NCBI GenBank assembly: GCA_034111875.1 | Contig: JAWUWK010000062.1 | Span: forward strand, 62,001-126,000 | DNA: 64,000 nt | DNA from: Rs1 sp034111875 | Lineage (GTDB): Bacteria > Pseudomonadota > Gammaproteobacteria > Pseudomonadales > Balneatricaceae | Direction: 5' to 3' | Shown here: positions 1 to 8,653 of the stretch, piece by piece | How the letters are laid out: each line of letters opens with the position of its first letter | Numbering within the stretch: position 1 is the stretch's first letter | Notes under the pieces: model-generated | Seen by the model: only the letters and a program-made list of their open reading frames with translations | Database searches by the model: none | What the model was told of the DNA's origin: nothing | Translations under genes and position numbers: made by a program

Positions 1-276
1 ACGTAAAATTATTCTGATGTCGCTATTATTGGTCTGTTCTCGAATATAGTTAACAAGCTGCAGACCGGCGTCATCTGTTTCCATCACAACATCTAAAATA
101 GCCAAGGCAATATCGGGTTGTTGTTGTAAAATAGTTTTTGCTTGAGCACCACTGAGTGCGTTTATCAAATGAATTGGGCGTTGCTCAAACTCATAACCTC
201 GAAAAACCATGCGGGTAATACTGTGTATTCCCTCGTCATCATCTATAACGAGTATTTTCCAAGGCTTTATGGACAT
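1..276 (-). CDS. Response regulator receiver domain (3' end outside window)
   Basis: Reading leftwards from an ATG at 274-276, the frame stays open to base 1 (92 codons) and continues outside the window. The visible part is a CheY-like receiver domain: an acidic pocket IDDDE near residues 11-15, then the phospho-acceptor region AILDVVMETDDAG, with Asp in ILDVV as the expected phosphorylation site, and an NYIRE helix. The segment VFRGYEFEQRPIHLINALSG resembles the receivers fused to HD-GYP, GGDEF or DUF3369 output domains, but the output domain is not visible, so the type is unknown. It would be the partner of an unseen histidine kinase. Family assignment is firm; specific function is open. 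Confidence 0.85.
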   Translation of the reverse strand, partial: MSIKPWKILVIDDDEGIHSITRMVFRGYEFEQRPIHLINALSGAQAKTILQQQPDIALAILDVVMETDDAGLQLVNYIREQTNNSDIRIILR

Positions 277-348
277 GATCCGCAGTATACTCTTATAGTA
301 AAATCGGTTAATAGTATCTTTTCTTAGATACTAAGCCAAGAATAGTTA

Positions 349-3300
349 TTAATTTTTTGATTTATTTAGCCACTGCGCGTGTAATCTGTGCTTTTTATCC
401 AAGCAGAGGGCAGCTAATGTCGGGTGGTTTAAGCTAAGTACTTGGGCATAATAATGATAGTAAAGTATTTTGTGATGTAAGAAACTACAGCGATTTAATG
501 TGCCGATAATTGCTTCAAATTTATCGATTGCGGATTGCTCAGAGCCAAATTTCGCATGAAATACTGTATTGGCTAATGCATACTGAGAAGAAAAATTTTC
601 AGGGCAAAGTTCAGCCCATGACTTGAGGCGGTTAATGTAAGCCTCAAGTCTGTTTTTTTCTAACCTAAGTCGCGCTTTGCCGATATTGCTTTCTAGGCAA
701 TGTATACGCATTAAAGTACAGATAAAAACAGCTTCAGTAACGATGAAATCACCACTTATTTCGCTTTCGATTATACTGTCCCAGTGTTGCATATATGGCC
801 ATAGTCGCTGCTCAAAATTATAGAAACTGGCAAATAAACGGCCAAAAGCGCTCATGCTGTTTTGGTAATTGACATATTCGTTGCTGACATCGCTTTTTTT
901 ATTGGCTAACCGGCTGGTAGTGTCGCGTAGATTCGCAATTGCCATAGTGGCTAGATTGGAGGGTGCTAACGTCACAGTGTTCAATAATTCATTACAGTGT
1001 TGATGAATAGTATTAATTGGGCTACCGCTGCACAAGCGCAAGTGTTGAAGTAAAATATCAATACTCAAATAACGCTTATTAGCGGGGTCTATTTTGTTTA
1101 TCTCTTGTTGCAAGTTGGTCTTCAGTTCTGATAAAGGGTAGAGCCAGTGATGTACTTTATATGATAAAATGAGTTTACATTTAATTAATTGATTTTCACT
1201 GTGTTTACTCGCCAGTAATAATGCGCGTTGAGTACAGAGTTTGACCATCTCAATTTGGCCAGTAAATGTACTACAGACCCAGGAGAAATAGGCGCAGGCG
1301 GAGGAAGAATAAAGATAATCAGTGTGTTTTAAGCTAAGGGAAAACATTTTGGCGGTGGCGTAGGCGGCCATTATAGGCTGCTTATCATGCAGGCAAGTGG
1401 TGATGATTTTTTGCAATATACGTAACTGATTAGCGTTATAATTTGAAAGTGGTGATGTTTGTTCGGGGTTAAGAAAATCATTCTTGGCTTGTGTGTTAAA
1501 GCTAGCAAAGATCTCTAGTTGTTCTGAAATACCCTGCAAAAAGTTGTTAAGTCTGCTGCCTATTTTGGGCAGATGACAGTTAACTTCGGCTGTGTTTAGC
1601 AACAGTTTCAAAGCTTTATCTGTTCTGTTAATTTCAATAAAAAGCTGCGCGGCACCAATCGCTAAAGTGACCTGTTGGTCTTGGCTGAGTTTGGTTTTAT
1701 TAAGCTCATGATACTTCTGCTGCGCCGCATCGAAGTAAGCGAGGGCTATCCAAGTAGTGAATTGCGCAATATACAGATCATTAAGTATCTGCTCGCGACC
1801 CGCCATTTGTAATTGGCATTTGATCATCAATTTATAAATATTATTTAGCAATAGTCGCTGGTTTATTAGAGTGCTCACTTGGTCCTCACAGAACTTGAAA
1901 AGCAGGTTTATTTGCTCATGTTCTAGTAACTTTACATCGCATAAAAAAAAATGATTCAAGGCGCTTTGGAACAGCGTTTTCTGCTGGTAATGACAAGCTA
2001 TTTTATAGTGCAATTCGGTTTTCAGGCGAGCGTTTGTCACGGCTATTATTTTTGTGACAACGGCTTCAGAGGTAAACTCTACCTGGATCGCTTCTGTGTC
2101 GGGGGTCTCTATATCGGCAATTAGTTCTTGTTGTTGAGCGGGCCATAAATAAATACTTAAGCGAGCAATAGAGTTTCCGGTTATTTGCATTAGTGTATCG
2201 ACAGACACTGTTTTATTGCTTACGCTTTGTATCAGCGCAACTGTGCATAATAGTTGTAGGGAAAAGCCACTGATATTAGCAATTCTTTGGCTAATATCGA
2301 TTTCTAAATCGCTGCTACTGAGCGCTAAGTGCCATTGAGGTTTTTGTCTTGGCTGCTTGATATTAGCTTGGTCGATAAAGTCGTTGGATGACAACTTTTT
2401 TCGATATTCGCTAGGTGAAATTTGCATCCATCGTTTAAAGGCTTTTTGGAAAGCGGATAAGTTTGAAAAACCTAATTTATACGCTATCTGCCCAAAATTC
2501 ATTTCGGGTTTGGCGATTAATTGTAAGCATATTTCCTGGCGGACTGAATCGTGAATGTTTTGGAAATTACTATCTAGCGCTGTTAACTTACGTTGAAAAG
2601 TACGTAAACTCATGTTTAAATTTTGCGCAACTTGGTCGCGTCTTACCCCTATAGTTTCCCGCCCTTGAGGTACCTGTAATAAGTGTCTTATTTGGTGCTT
2701 TGTCTGCGCAATGATGGCCAGTTTTTGAGACGACTTATAGATTAAGGAGTCAGCAAAATTACAGTGTAGTAAGTGCATTTCGGCATTGGCTTCAGAGCAG
2801 CTAAAATTCATGTAGTGGTTACTAAAAATTAACTGGTTATCTGTCTGCGAAAAGTTTACTTGGGTCGCTAGTTGATGATGATAAATGGCGTCTTTAATCG
2901 CGTCAAACTTGAAGTTAATAGTTTTTGCAGGAATTGTCCTACCTGTTAGCCATCTTGGCCAGTTGAGTAAACAGCTGATGAAAAACTCAGTCACCATTGG
3001 GTCTTCTGTATCAAGCTTCAAATTGATTATGCAATTGTCTTTGTCGTGCTCTAAGGTGAGCTTAAGTCCCTCATAGATTAATGAGAAGTAGTCTCCAAGC
3101 ATTTGATAAGCATCATGCAAGGTGTTTGCGGTAGTCATAACAAAGCCAACAGAGCCCAGCATACGCGGTTGTGTAGCTTCTGCCGCGAGAATAGCTAATT
3201 TTTTGTTATTGGTGGTCAGTGTTAGGAAATGTAGAAGTTCTTCGAAGACTGCTATCGAGTATCTTCGCCCGGGAATGTCAATATGGCTTTTTTCAATAGG

Positions 3301-3423
3301 GCTTTGTGCTAGTGCGCTTGAGGTGCTGATGCCTTGATGTTGCACCAATTGCAATAATGCATGTATTAGTTTCACATTGAAGGTAGCGGTATTAGATTTA
3401 TTGTCTGGCATGTTAGGATGCAT
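349..3423 (-). CDS. Giant AraC-type regulator with long TPR-like C-terminal region
   Basis: This is a 1024-residue protein, against about 330-350 for a usual AraC regulator of this class. Residues about 15-200 match the arabinose-binding-type sensor domain (PF12625-like, with MLGSVGFVMTTANTLHDAYQ). Residues about 255-345 form an AraC DNA-binding domain with two helix-turn-helices, ending in the typical GFSNLSAFQKAFKRW and SPSEYRK. The remaining ~670 residues are helical and contain the type of sequence found after the ATPase core in MalT/PknK-like proteins (ALNHFFLCDVKLLEHEQ and similar), suggesting TPR-like repeats, but I see no Walker A or B motif. The 3' end lies 73 bp beyond the start of the response regulator gene. 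Its target is unknown; the divergent binding-protein gene at 3565 is a candidate. Confidence 0.8.
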   Translation of the reverse strand: MHPNMPDNKSNTATFNVKLIHALLQLVQHQGISTSSALAQSPIEKSHIDIPGRRYSIAVFEELLHFLTLTTNNKKLAILAAEATQPRMLGSVGFVMTTANTLHDAYQMLGDYFSLIYEGLKLTLEHDKDNCIINLKLDTEDPMVTEFFISCLLNWPRWLTGRTIPAKTINFKFDAIKDAIYHHQLATQVNFSQTDNQLIFSNHYMNFSCSEANAEMHLLHCNFADSLIYKSSQKLAIIAQTKHQIRHLLQVPQGRETIGVRRDQVAQNLNMSLRTFQRKLTALDSNFQNIHDSVRQEICLQLIAKPEMNFGQIAYKLGFSNLSAFQKAFKRWMQISPSEYRKKLSSNDFIDQANIKQPRQKPQWHLALSSSDLEIDISQRIANISGFSLQLLCTVALIQSVSNKTVSVDTLMQITGNSIARLSIYLWPAQQQELIADIETPDTEAIQVEFTSEAVVTKIIAVTNARLKTELHYKIACHYQQKTLFQSALNHFFLCDVKLLEHEQINLLFKFCEDQVSTLINQRLLLNNIYKLMIKCQLQMAGREQILNDLYIAQFTTWIALAYFDAAQQKYHELNKTKLSQDQQVTLAIGAAQLFIEINRTDKALKLLLNTAEVNCHLPKIGSRLNNFLQGISEQLEIFASFNTQAKNDFLNPEQTSPLSNYNANQLRILQKIITTCLHDKQPIMAAYATAKMFSLSLKHTDYLYSSSACAYFSWVCSTFTGQIEMVKLCTQRALLLASKHSENQLIKCKLILSYKVHHWLYPLSELKTNLQQEINKIDPANKRYLSIDILLQHLRLCSGSPINTIHQHCNELLNTVTLAPSNLATMAIANLRDTTSRLANKKSDVSNEYVNYQNSMSAFGRLFASFYNFEQRLWPYMQHWDSIIESEISGDFIVTEAVFICTLMRIHCLESNIGKARLRLEKNRLEAYINRLKSWAELCPENFSSQYALANTVFHAKFGSEQSAIDKFEAIIGTLNRCSFLHHKILYYHYYAQVLSLNHPTLAALCLDKKHRLHAQWLNKSKN

Positions 3424-3564
3424 TAATATGGGCTTATGAATATTGATAAAGATCTATTTGAGCATAAATTCTTTAAATGTGCCACTGCTGGTATTTCTCA
3501 TACTATAAGCTGAATAGCTACTCGATTTACTCTTGTTGGATGTTCAACTACGCGGATATTTAAA

Positions 3565-4329
3565 TTGATTATCGACGACGTAAAAAGACGAAAAACAGCT
3601 ATTTTTTTAAGCTTCATTATAATTGTCGGTTTGAACCTCTGCACGCTAGCTGAAGGTGCTGATTCTGATGTTGTATTAAAAGTTGGAATGCCGGTGCCCG
3701 GTCAAGTGCCATTTTTGTGGTCAGATGAAAACGGTCAGATTAAAGGAATCTATGCAGATACTTTGCGCGCTGTCGCTAGCGAAGTAGACTTAGAGATAGT
3801 TTTTCTACCGCTGTCTCAAGCAAGGCTGATACGGCACTTTGTCGCAGGTGAAATTGATATGGAGATAGGTGTCTCCAGTAAAGCTAAAGAGCGCTCTGAA
3901 ATCGCTAATTTATCGATCTTTAGTCGCCCCTTTGGCATGGCTAATGAGGTTATCATTTACACCCCTAAATTGCGTTTTCCCGCGTTTATATTAAAAGATC
4001 TAAAAGGTAGAAAAGTCGCGGCTGTAAGAGGCGCTTTGACCCCTGAGTATATTGTGCGCGAAAACTTCACATCACCTTTGCAAATAGCTAAACGGGTTAA
4101 CCGAGGTTGGAGCGAAGTAGGCTTTATGAGAGAGGCTCCCGCCATGCATTACAAAATAAATAAGGGAATGGGCTATAAAATTTCTCTGCCATATGAGAGT
4201 AATCCGATCCGCTTTAGACTGCATTTAAAGCGCAGTGATTTAATTAACAAGATCGATGAGGCGATAGATAAAATTTCAGCGGAGGGTCGCTTAGAACAAA
4301 TTATTTGTAATTACTTATGTGGCAATTGA
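3565..4329 (+). CDS. Periplasmic solute-binding protein, family 3 (amino-acid type)
   Basis: This 254-residue protein begins with a signal peptide (KRRKTAIFLSFIIIVGLNLCTLAEGA), followed by the fold of family 3 extracellular binding proteins: LKVGMPVPGQVPFLWSDENGQIKGIYADTLRAVA near the N-terminus, GEIDMEIG in the middle and KRSDLINKIDEAIDKISAEGRLEQI at the C-terminus. No permease or ATPase gene is adjacent, so it may act as a lone sensor or receptor domain protein rather than part of a complete importer. No in-frame ATG precedes the signal peptide, so a TTG start at 3565 is used; an in-frame stop lies at 3511. It is divergent from the large AraC-type gene, which could regulate it (inference). 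Confidence 0.75.
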   Translation: MIIDDVKRRKTAIFLSFIIIVGLNLCTLAEGADSDVVLKVGMPVPGQVPFLWSDENGQIKGIYADTLRAVASEVDLEIVFLPLSQARLIRHFVAGEIDMEIGVSSKAKERSEIANLSIFSRPFGMANEVIIYTPKLRFPAFILKDLKGRKVAAVRGALTPEYIVRENFTSPLQIAKRVNRGWSEVGFMREAPAMHYKINKGMGYKISLPYESNPIRFRLHLKRSDLINKIDEAIDKISAEGRLEQIICNYLCGN

Positions 4330-4384
4330 GTTATCGATGAATGACCCGAAATAAGTATTAGCAGGTGATAAAGCAGTCAATAAA

Positions 4385-4460
<76 letters not shown>

Positions 4461-4488
4461 GACACATTTATACTATTAACGTTAAAGA

Positions 4489-4564
<76 letters not shown>

Positions 4565-4888
4565 GATCTAAAACATTTATGCTCGAATCAGTCACTAAAA
4601 ATAACCTAATCGAGGGCGCAAATAATAATGGTGAAAGACGTTAGTTGCAAGAAAAAATGTCAATTTTTTAATTATAAATGCATGATTTTCAAAAAATATG
4701 GGTGAACTTATCGCGCTGCAATCGTTTACTAAGGCCGCTGGGTTTTCTCGTTACTTAAAGAAAAATCGATAACATTAGAAATCTGGCTATAGTATATTTT
4801 TACGTGTTACAAAAAACAGCCGACACTCATCTAATGCTTTAGAACCCAGATTCGACTGCCGAATTTAGGTTGAAAAATTACTCAGTTA
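4565..4888. other. Non-coding spacer between tRNA-Thr pair and yejF
   Basis: This 324-bp stretch holds the start region of the tRNA-Thr transcript and the 3' flank of yejF. I see no coding pattern, recognisable RNA or clear terminator hairpin in it. Confidence 0.5.
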
Positions 4889-6472
4889 TTAAATAAGCGC
4901 AGCACTAATCAATTGTTGTGTGTAGGGCATTTTAGGTCGATTGAATATATCGTCACAAGTGCCGCTTTCAACTACCTTACCAGCTTGCATAACTAATACC
5001 TTATGGCTCAACGTTTTGACCACGGTTAAATCGTGGCTAATGAAAATATAACTCAGTGCGTGTTTTATTTGTAAACGCTTTAATAGCTCGATGATTTGGA
5101 TTTGAATGGTTCGATCTAGGCTGGACGTCGGTTCATCCAAAATAATCAGTTGTGGCTTTAATATCAATGCTCGAGCAATGGCAATACGTTGTCTTTGGCC
5201 ACCGGAAAATTCGTTGGGGTAGCGCTGTGCCCAACTTGGTTCAATTTCAACTTCGCGCATCACTTCAATAATACGCTGTTGACGTTGCTCATGGGTTCCC
5301 TGCTGGTGTATCTCTAAACCTTCACCAATAATTTCGGCAACAGACATTCTTGGGCTGAGGCTGCCATAAGGATCTTGAAAGACTATCTGCATGGCTCGGC
5401 GATGCTGACGCATTTTTTGCTGGCCAATTCCCTGGATATTAGTCTCACAAAAGATCACATCGCCAGTGCTTGGGATTAACTGTAAAATTGCTTTTGCCAA
5501 GGTAGATTTGCCTGATCCGCTCTCGCCGACAATGCCTAAGGTTTCACCTTGAAACAATTGAAAATCAATACCATCGACGGCTTTAACATGGTCCACTGCA
5601 CGCCTTAATACACCCTTGCGAATGGCAAACCAAACCTTTAATTGTTCAGCGCTGAGAATTTCCTTTGATGAAACAGTATCGGGTGCGGTGCCTTGGGGTT
5701 CCGCGCTTAATAGTTTTTGTGTGTACTGATGAGTTGGATTGTCGAAGATTTGCTGTTTAGTATTTGATTCGACAATGGTGCCCTTTTTCATCACAGAGAC
5801 TTGATCGGCAATATGCCTGACCACGGACAAATCGTGAGTAATAAATAAAACCCCCATCCCCGTCTCTCGTTGCAGGTTTTTTATTAAATCCAAAATCTGC
5901 GCTTGAATAGTCACATCTAAGGCGGTCGTAGGCTCATCGGCGATTAACAAATCTGGCTCATTCACCAGCGCCATCGCGATCATGACACGTTGTCGCTCGC
6001 CACCAGACAATTGATGTGGCAGAGACTTAAGTTTTTGTTGAGGATGTCTGATACCAACTTTTTCTAACCAAACCAGCGTCTGTTGAGCCGCCTGTTTCTT
6101 AGTGCACAGTTTATGTAACAGAATGACTTCACTGATTTGTTTCTCGACGCTGTGCAATGGGTTTAATGATGTCATTGGCTCTTGGAAGATCACGCTAATG
6201 TTATCACCGCGAATTTCCCGCAGGTGGGTCTCTGAAGCTTGAATTAAATCCGTGCCTTGCCAGAGTATTTTACCGCTGATGAGCTTGAGGGGAGGGCTGT
6301 CTAAGAGTTGAACTATGCTCATCGCAGTGACCGATTTACCGGAACCGCTCTCGCCGACTAGTGCGTGTATTTCACCACGTTTGATGGTTAAATTAAAATC
6401 AAATACGACTTGCTTGATCTGCGATCCCTGTTGAAAACCTATATTGAGTTTTTTTATATCGAGCATATTCAT
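4889..6472 (-). CDS. yejF: Peptide ABC importer, double ATPase subunit YejF
   Basis: YejF supplies ATP hydrolysis for the YejABEF importer, which in E. coli takes up peptides and microcin C. The 527 residues (E. coli about 529) hold two complete ABC domains. Each has Walker A GESGSGKS (residues about 37-44 and again near 315), the LSGGERQR or FSGGQRQR signature, a Walker B ending in ADEPTTALD or LDEPTSSLD, and the switch His (FITHDL, FISHDL). The start overlaps the stop of yejE at 6472, indicating translational coupling. It is the last gene of the four-gene operon, transcribed leftwards. Confidence 0.95.
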   Translation of the reverse strand: MNMLDIKKLNIGFQQGSQIKQVVFDFNLTIKRGEIHALVGESGSGKSVTAMSIVQLLDSPPLKLISGKILWQGTDLIQASETHLREIRGDNISVIFQEPMTSLNPLHSVEKQISEVILLHKLCTKKQAAQQTLVWLEKVGIRHPQQKLKSLPHQLSGGERQRVMIAMALVNEPDLLIADEPTTALDVTIQAQILDLIKNLQRETGMGVLFITHDLSVVRHIADQVSVMKKGTIVESNTKQQIFDNPTHQYTQKLLSAEPQGTAPDTVSSKEILSAEQLKVWFAIRKGVLRRAVDHVKAVDGIDFQLFQGETLGIVGESGSGKSTLAKAILQLIPSTGDVIFCETNIQGIGQQKMRQHRRAMQIVFQDPYGSLSPRMSVAEIIGEGLEIHQQGTHEQRQQRIIEVMREVEIEPSWAQRYPNEFSGGQRQRIAIARALILKPQLIILDEPTSSLDRTIQIQIIELLKRLQIKHALSYIFISHDLTVVKTLSHKVLVMQAGKVVESGTCDDIFNRPKMPYTQQLISAALI

Positions 6473-7503
6473 TAGTAACTGCCTCTTGGATCAAACGCAT
6501 CTCGCACGGCTTCACCGATAAACACCAACAGCGACAACATAAACCCAAGTATCAAGAAAGAGGAGAGACCTAGCCAAGGCGCGTGTAAATTGGCTTTTCC
6601 TTGAGCTAATAAATCACCCAGTGAAGCAGAGCCTGGTGGTAAACCAAATCCCAAGAAATCCAGGGACGTCAGGATTGTAACTGACCCCGATAAGGTGAAG
6701 GGTATGAAAGTCAATGTGGCGACCATAGCGTTAGGTAAAATGTGTTTAAACATTAATCGGCTATCGCTCATACCAAGTGCCCTGGCAGCTTGCACATATT
6801 CGAGATTACGGCCGCGCAAAAATTCAGCTCTGACCACACCGACAAACCCCATCCAAGAAAACAGTAATACGAAGACTAATAGCCAAGTAATACTCGGGGT
6901 AATAACGCTGAGCATGATAATAAGGATAAACAAGGTCGGCATGCTACTCCAAATTTCGATGACTCGCTGAAAAAAAAGATCGATGCGGCCACCATAAAAA
7001 CCTTGTACAGCACCCGCTGCCACCCCGATGATTGCCGAAATTATGGTCACCGCAAAACCAAATAAAACCGAGACTCTAAAGCCATATAAAATACCGGCGA
7101 CGACATCTCTAGCTTTGTCATCAGTGCCCAGCCAATTATCACTGCTCGGTGGGCTAGGTGCAGGAGAGGGTAGATCATAAATAATGGTATCGAAACTATA
7201 GGGAATAATTGGCCAAACTAACCATCCGTCTTTTTCGGTGATCAGCTCAATGATGTAGGGGTCAGTGTAATCTACCAAAATTTCTAAGTCGCCGCCAAAA
7301 TCGACTTCATTGTATTGACTGAAAATCGGCGTATACCATTGATTATTATAGCTAATTAACAATGGCTTATCGTTGGCGATAAATTCAGAAAAAAGTGAAA
7401 CAAAAAAGAAAATGGAGAAAATCCATAAACTGTAATAGCCACGCTTGTTTGCTTTGAATTTATGCCAGCGTTTTTTATTTATCGTAAGGGGAGTGTCAAT
7501 CAT
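6472..7503 (-). CDS. yejE: Peptide ABC importer permease YejE
   Basis: YejE is an inner-membrane permease of the YejABEF complex. The 343-residue protein has an N-terminal membrane anchor, a long periplasmic insert (residues about 50-130) typical of YejE, then the DppC-like permease core beginning at DNWLGTDDKARDV and carrying the EAA-type loop VQAARALGMSDSRLMFKHILPNA that docks on the ATPase. It overlaps yejF by one base and lies 4 bp after yejB, so the set is one transcription unit. Confidence 0.94.
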   Translation of the reverse strand: MIDTPLTINKKRWHKFKANKRGYYSLWIFSIFFFVSLFSEFIANDKPLLISYNNQWYTPIFSQYNEVDFGGDLEILVDYTDPYIIELITEKDGWLVWPIIPYSFDTIIYDLPSPAPSPPSSDNWLGTDDKARDVVAGILYGFRVSVLFGFAVTIISAIIGVAAGAVQGFYGGRIDLFFQRVIEIWSSMPTLFILIIMLSVITPSITWLLVFVLLFSWMGFVGVVRAEFLRGRNLEYVQAARALGMSDSRLMFKHILPNAMVATLTFIPFTLSGSVTILTSLDFLGFGLPPGSASLGDLLAQGKANLHAPWLGLSSFLILGFMLSLLVFIGEAVRDAFDPRGSY

Positions 7504-7507
7504 AGTC

Positions 7508-8608
7508 TCAATTACTGTCGAAGTTAATGCGTGGATCTACCACTGAATACATCACATCACTGAGAATGCTCATCATTAGGCCCATTAAACCGAAGATGTA
7601 CAAAGTGGCAAAGATAACCGGATAGTCTCTGCCCAAGGTCGCTTCGAACCCGAGCAACCCTAATCCGTCGAGGGAGAATATCACTTCAATTAAGAGTGAG
7701 CCTGTAAAAAATATGCCAATAAATGCCGCGGGGAAGCCGGCAATAATGATCAGCATTGCGTTTCGAAACACATGTCGATACAAGATAGCTCGCTGGGTTA
7801 AACCTTTAGCTTTAGCGGTGATCACGTATTGCTTGTGAATCTCGTCTAAAAAGCTATTTTTAGTCAGCATGGTCAAACTGGCAAAACCACCGATGGTCAT
7901 AGCCACCACTGGTAGAAACATATGCTTGAAGTAATCGCCAACTTTTTGCAGTGGGCTAAGGTCTTCAAAGTTGTTAGATACTAGGCCGCGCAGTGGAAAT
8001 ATATCCCAATAATTGCCGCCGGCGAATAAAATTATTAGCAACACTGCAAATAAAAATGACGGGATCGCATTGGCGGCCAATACAATCGAAGTGGTCCAAA
8101 TGTCAAAGCGGCTGCTGTGCTTAATAGCTTTACGTATCCCTAAAGGAATGGAGATTAAATAAACCAATAAAGTGGTCCAAAGGCCTAATGAGATTGAGAC
8201 GGGTAAGCGTTCAACGATGAGTTCGCTGACACTACGGCCTCTAAATAAGCTGTCGCCAAAATCGAAACGAACATAATCCCAGAGCATACTAAAATAGCGT
8301 TCGTGCATCGGCCGGTCAAATCCAAACTGCTTCTTGATTGCCTCAATATCGGCATTGGTTAGGCCAACAGAAGCTCTGTAATCTTGATTATCTTTGCCTT
8401 CATTCTTGGACGCATCGCTTTCAGAATTATCTGCATCGCTGTTGCCTGTGATGCGATCCAGCATAGAGGCATTAAGACCCATCTGTTTAGCTATCATCTG
8501 ATCCACCGGTCCACCGGGAGCCATTTGGATCAAAAAAAAGTTGATGGTTATTATCACCAATAAGGTCGGAATAATGAGCAATAATCGTCTTATTATATAG
8601 GCGGACAT
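7508..8608 (-). CDS. yejB: Peptide ABC importer permease YejB
   Basis: YejB is the DppB-like permease of the complex. The 366 residues start with a membrane segment (MSAYIIRRLLLIIPTLLVII), followed by an acidic low-complexity insert at about 45-75 (SDADNSESDASKNEG) that is variable in this family, the GFDRPMHERYFSM motif, five further membrane segments and the EAA loop YVITAKAKGLTQRAILYRHV. It lies 45 bp after yejA and 4 bp before yejE. Confidence 0.94.
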   Translation of the reverse strand: MSAYIIRRLLLIIPTLLVIITINFFLIQMAPGGPVDQMIAKQMGLNASMLDRITGNSDADNSESDASKNEGKDNQDYRASVGLTNADIEAIKKQFGFDRPMHERYFSMLWDYVRFDFGDSLFRGRSVSELIVERLPVSISLGLWTTLLVYLISIPLGIRKAIKHSSRFDIWTTSIVLAANAIPSFLFAVLLIILFAGGNYWDIFPLRGLVSNNFEDLSPLQKVGDYFKHMFLPVVAMTIGGFASLTMLTKNSFLDEIHKQYVITAKAKGLTQRAILYRHVFRNAMLIIIAGFPAAFIGIFFTGSLLIEVIFSLDGLGLLGFEATLGRDYPVIFATLYIFGLMGLMMSILSDVMYSVVDPRINFDSN

Positions 8609-8653
8609 TGAATTTATAACCCTAAAAAGGTAGTAAGTTTTGAGCGGCGCATA

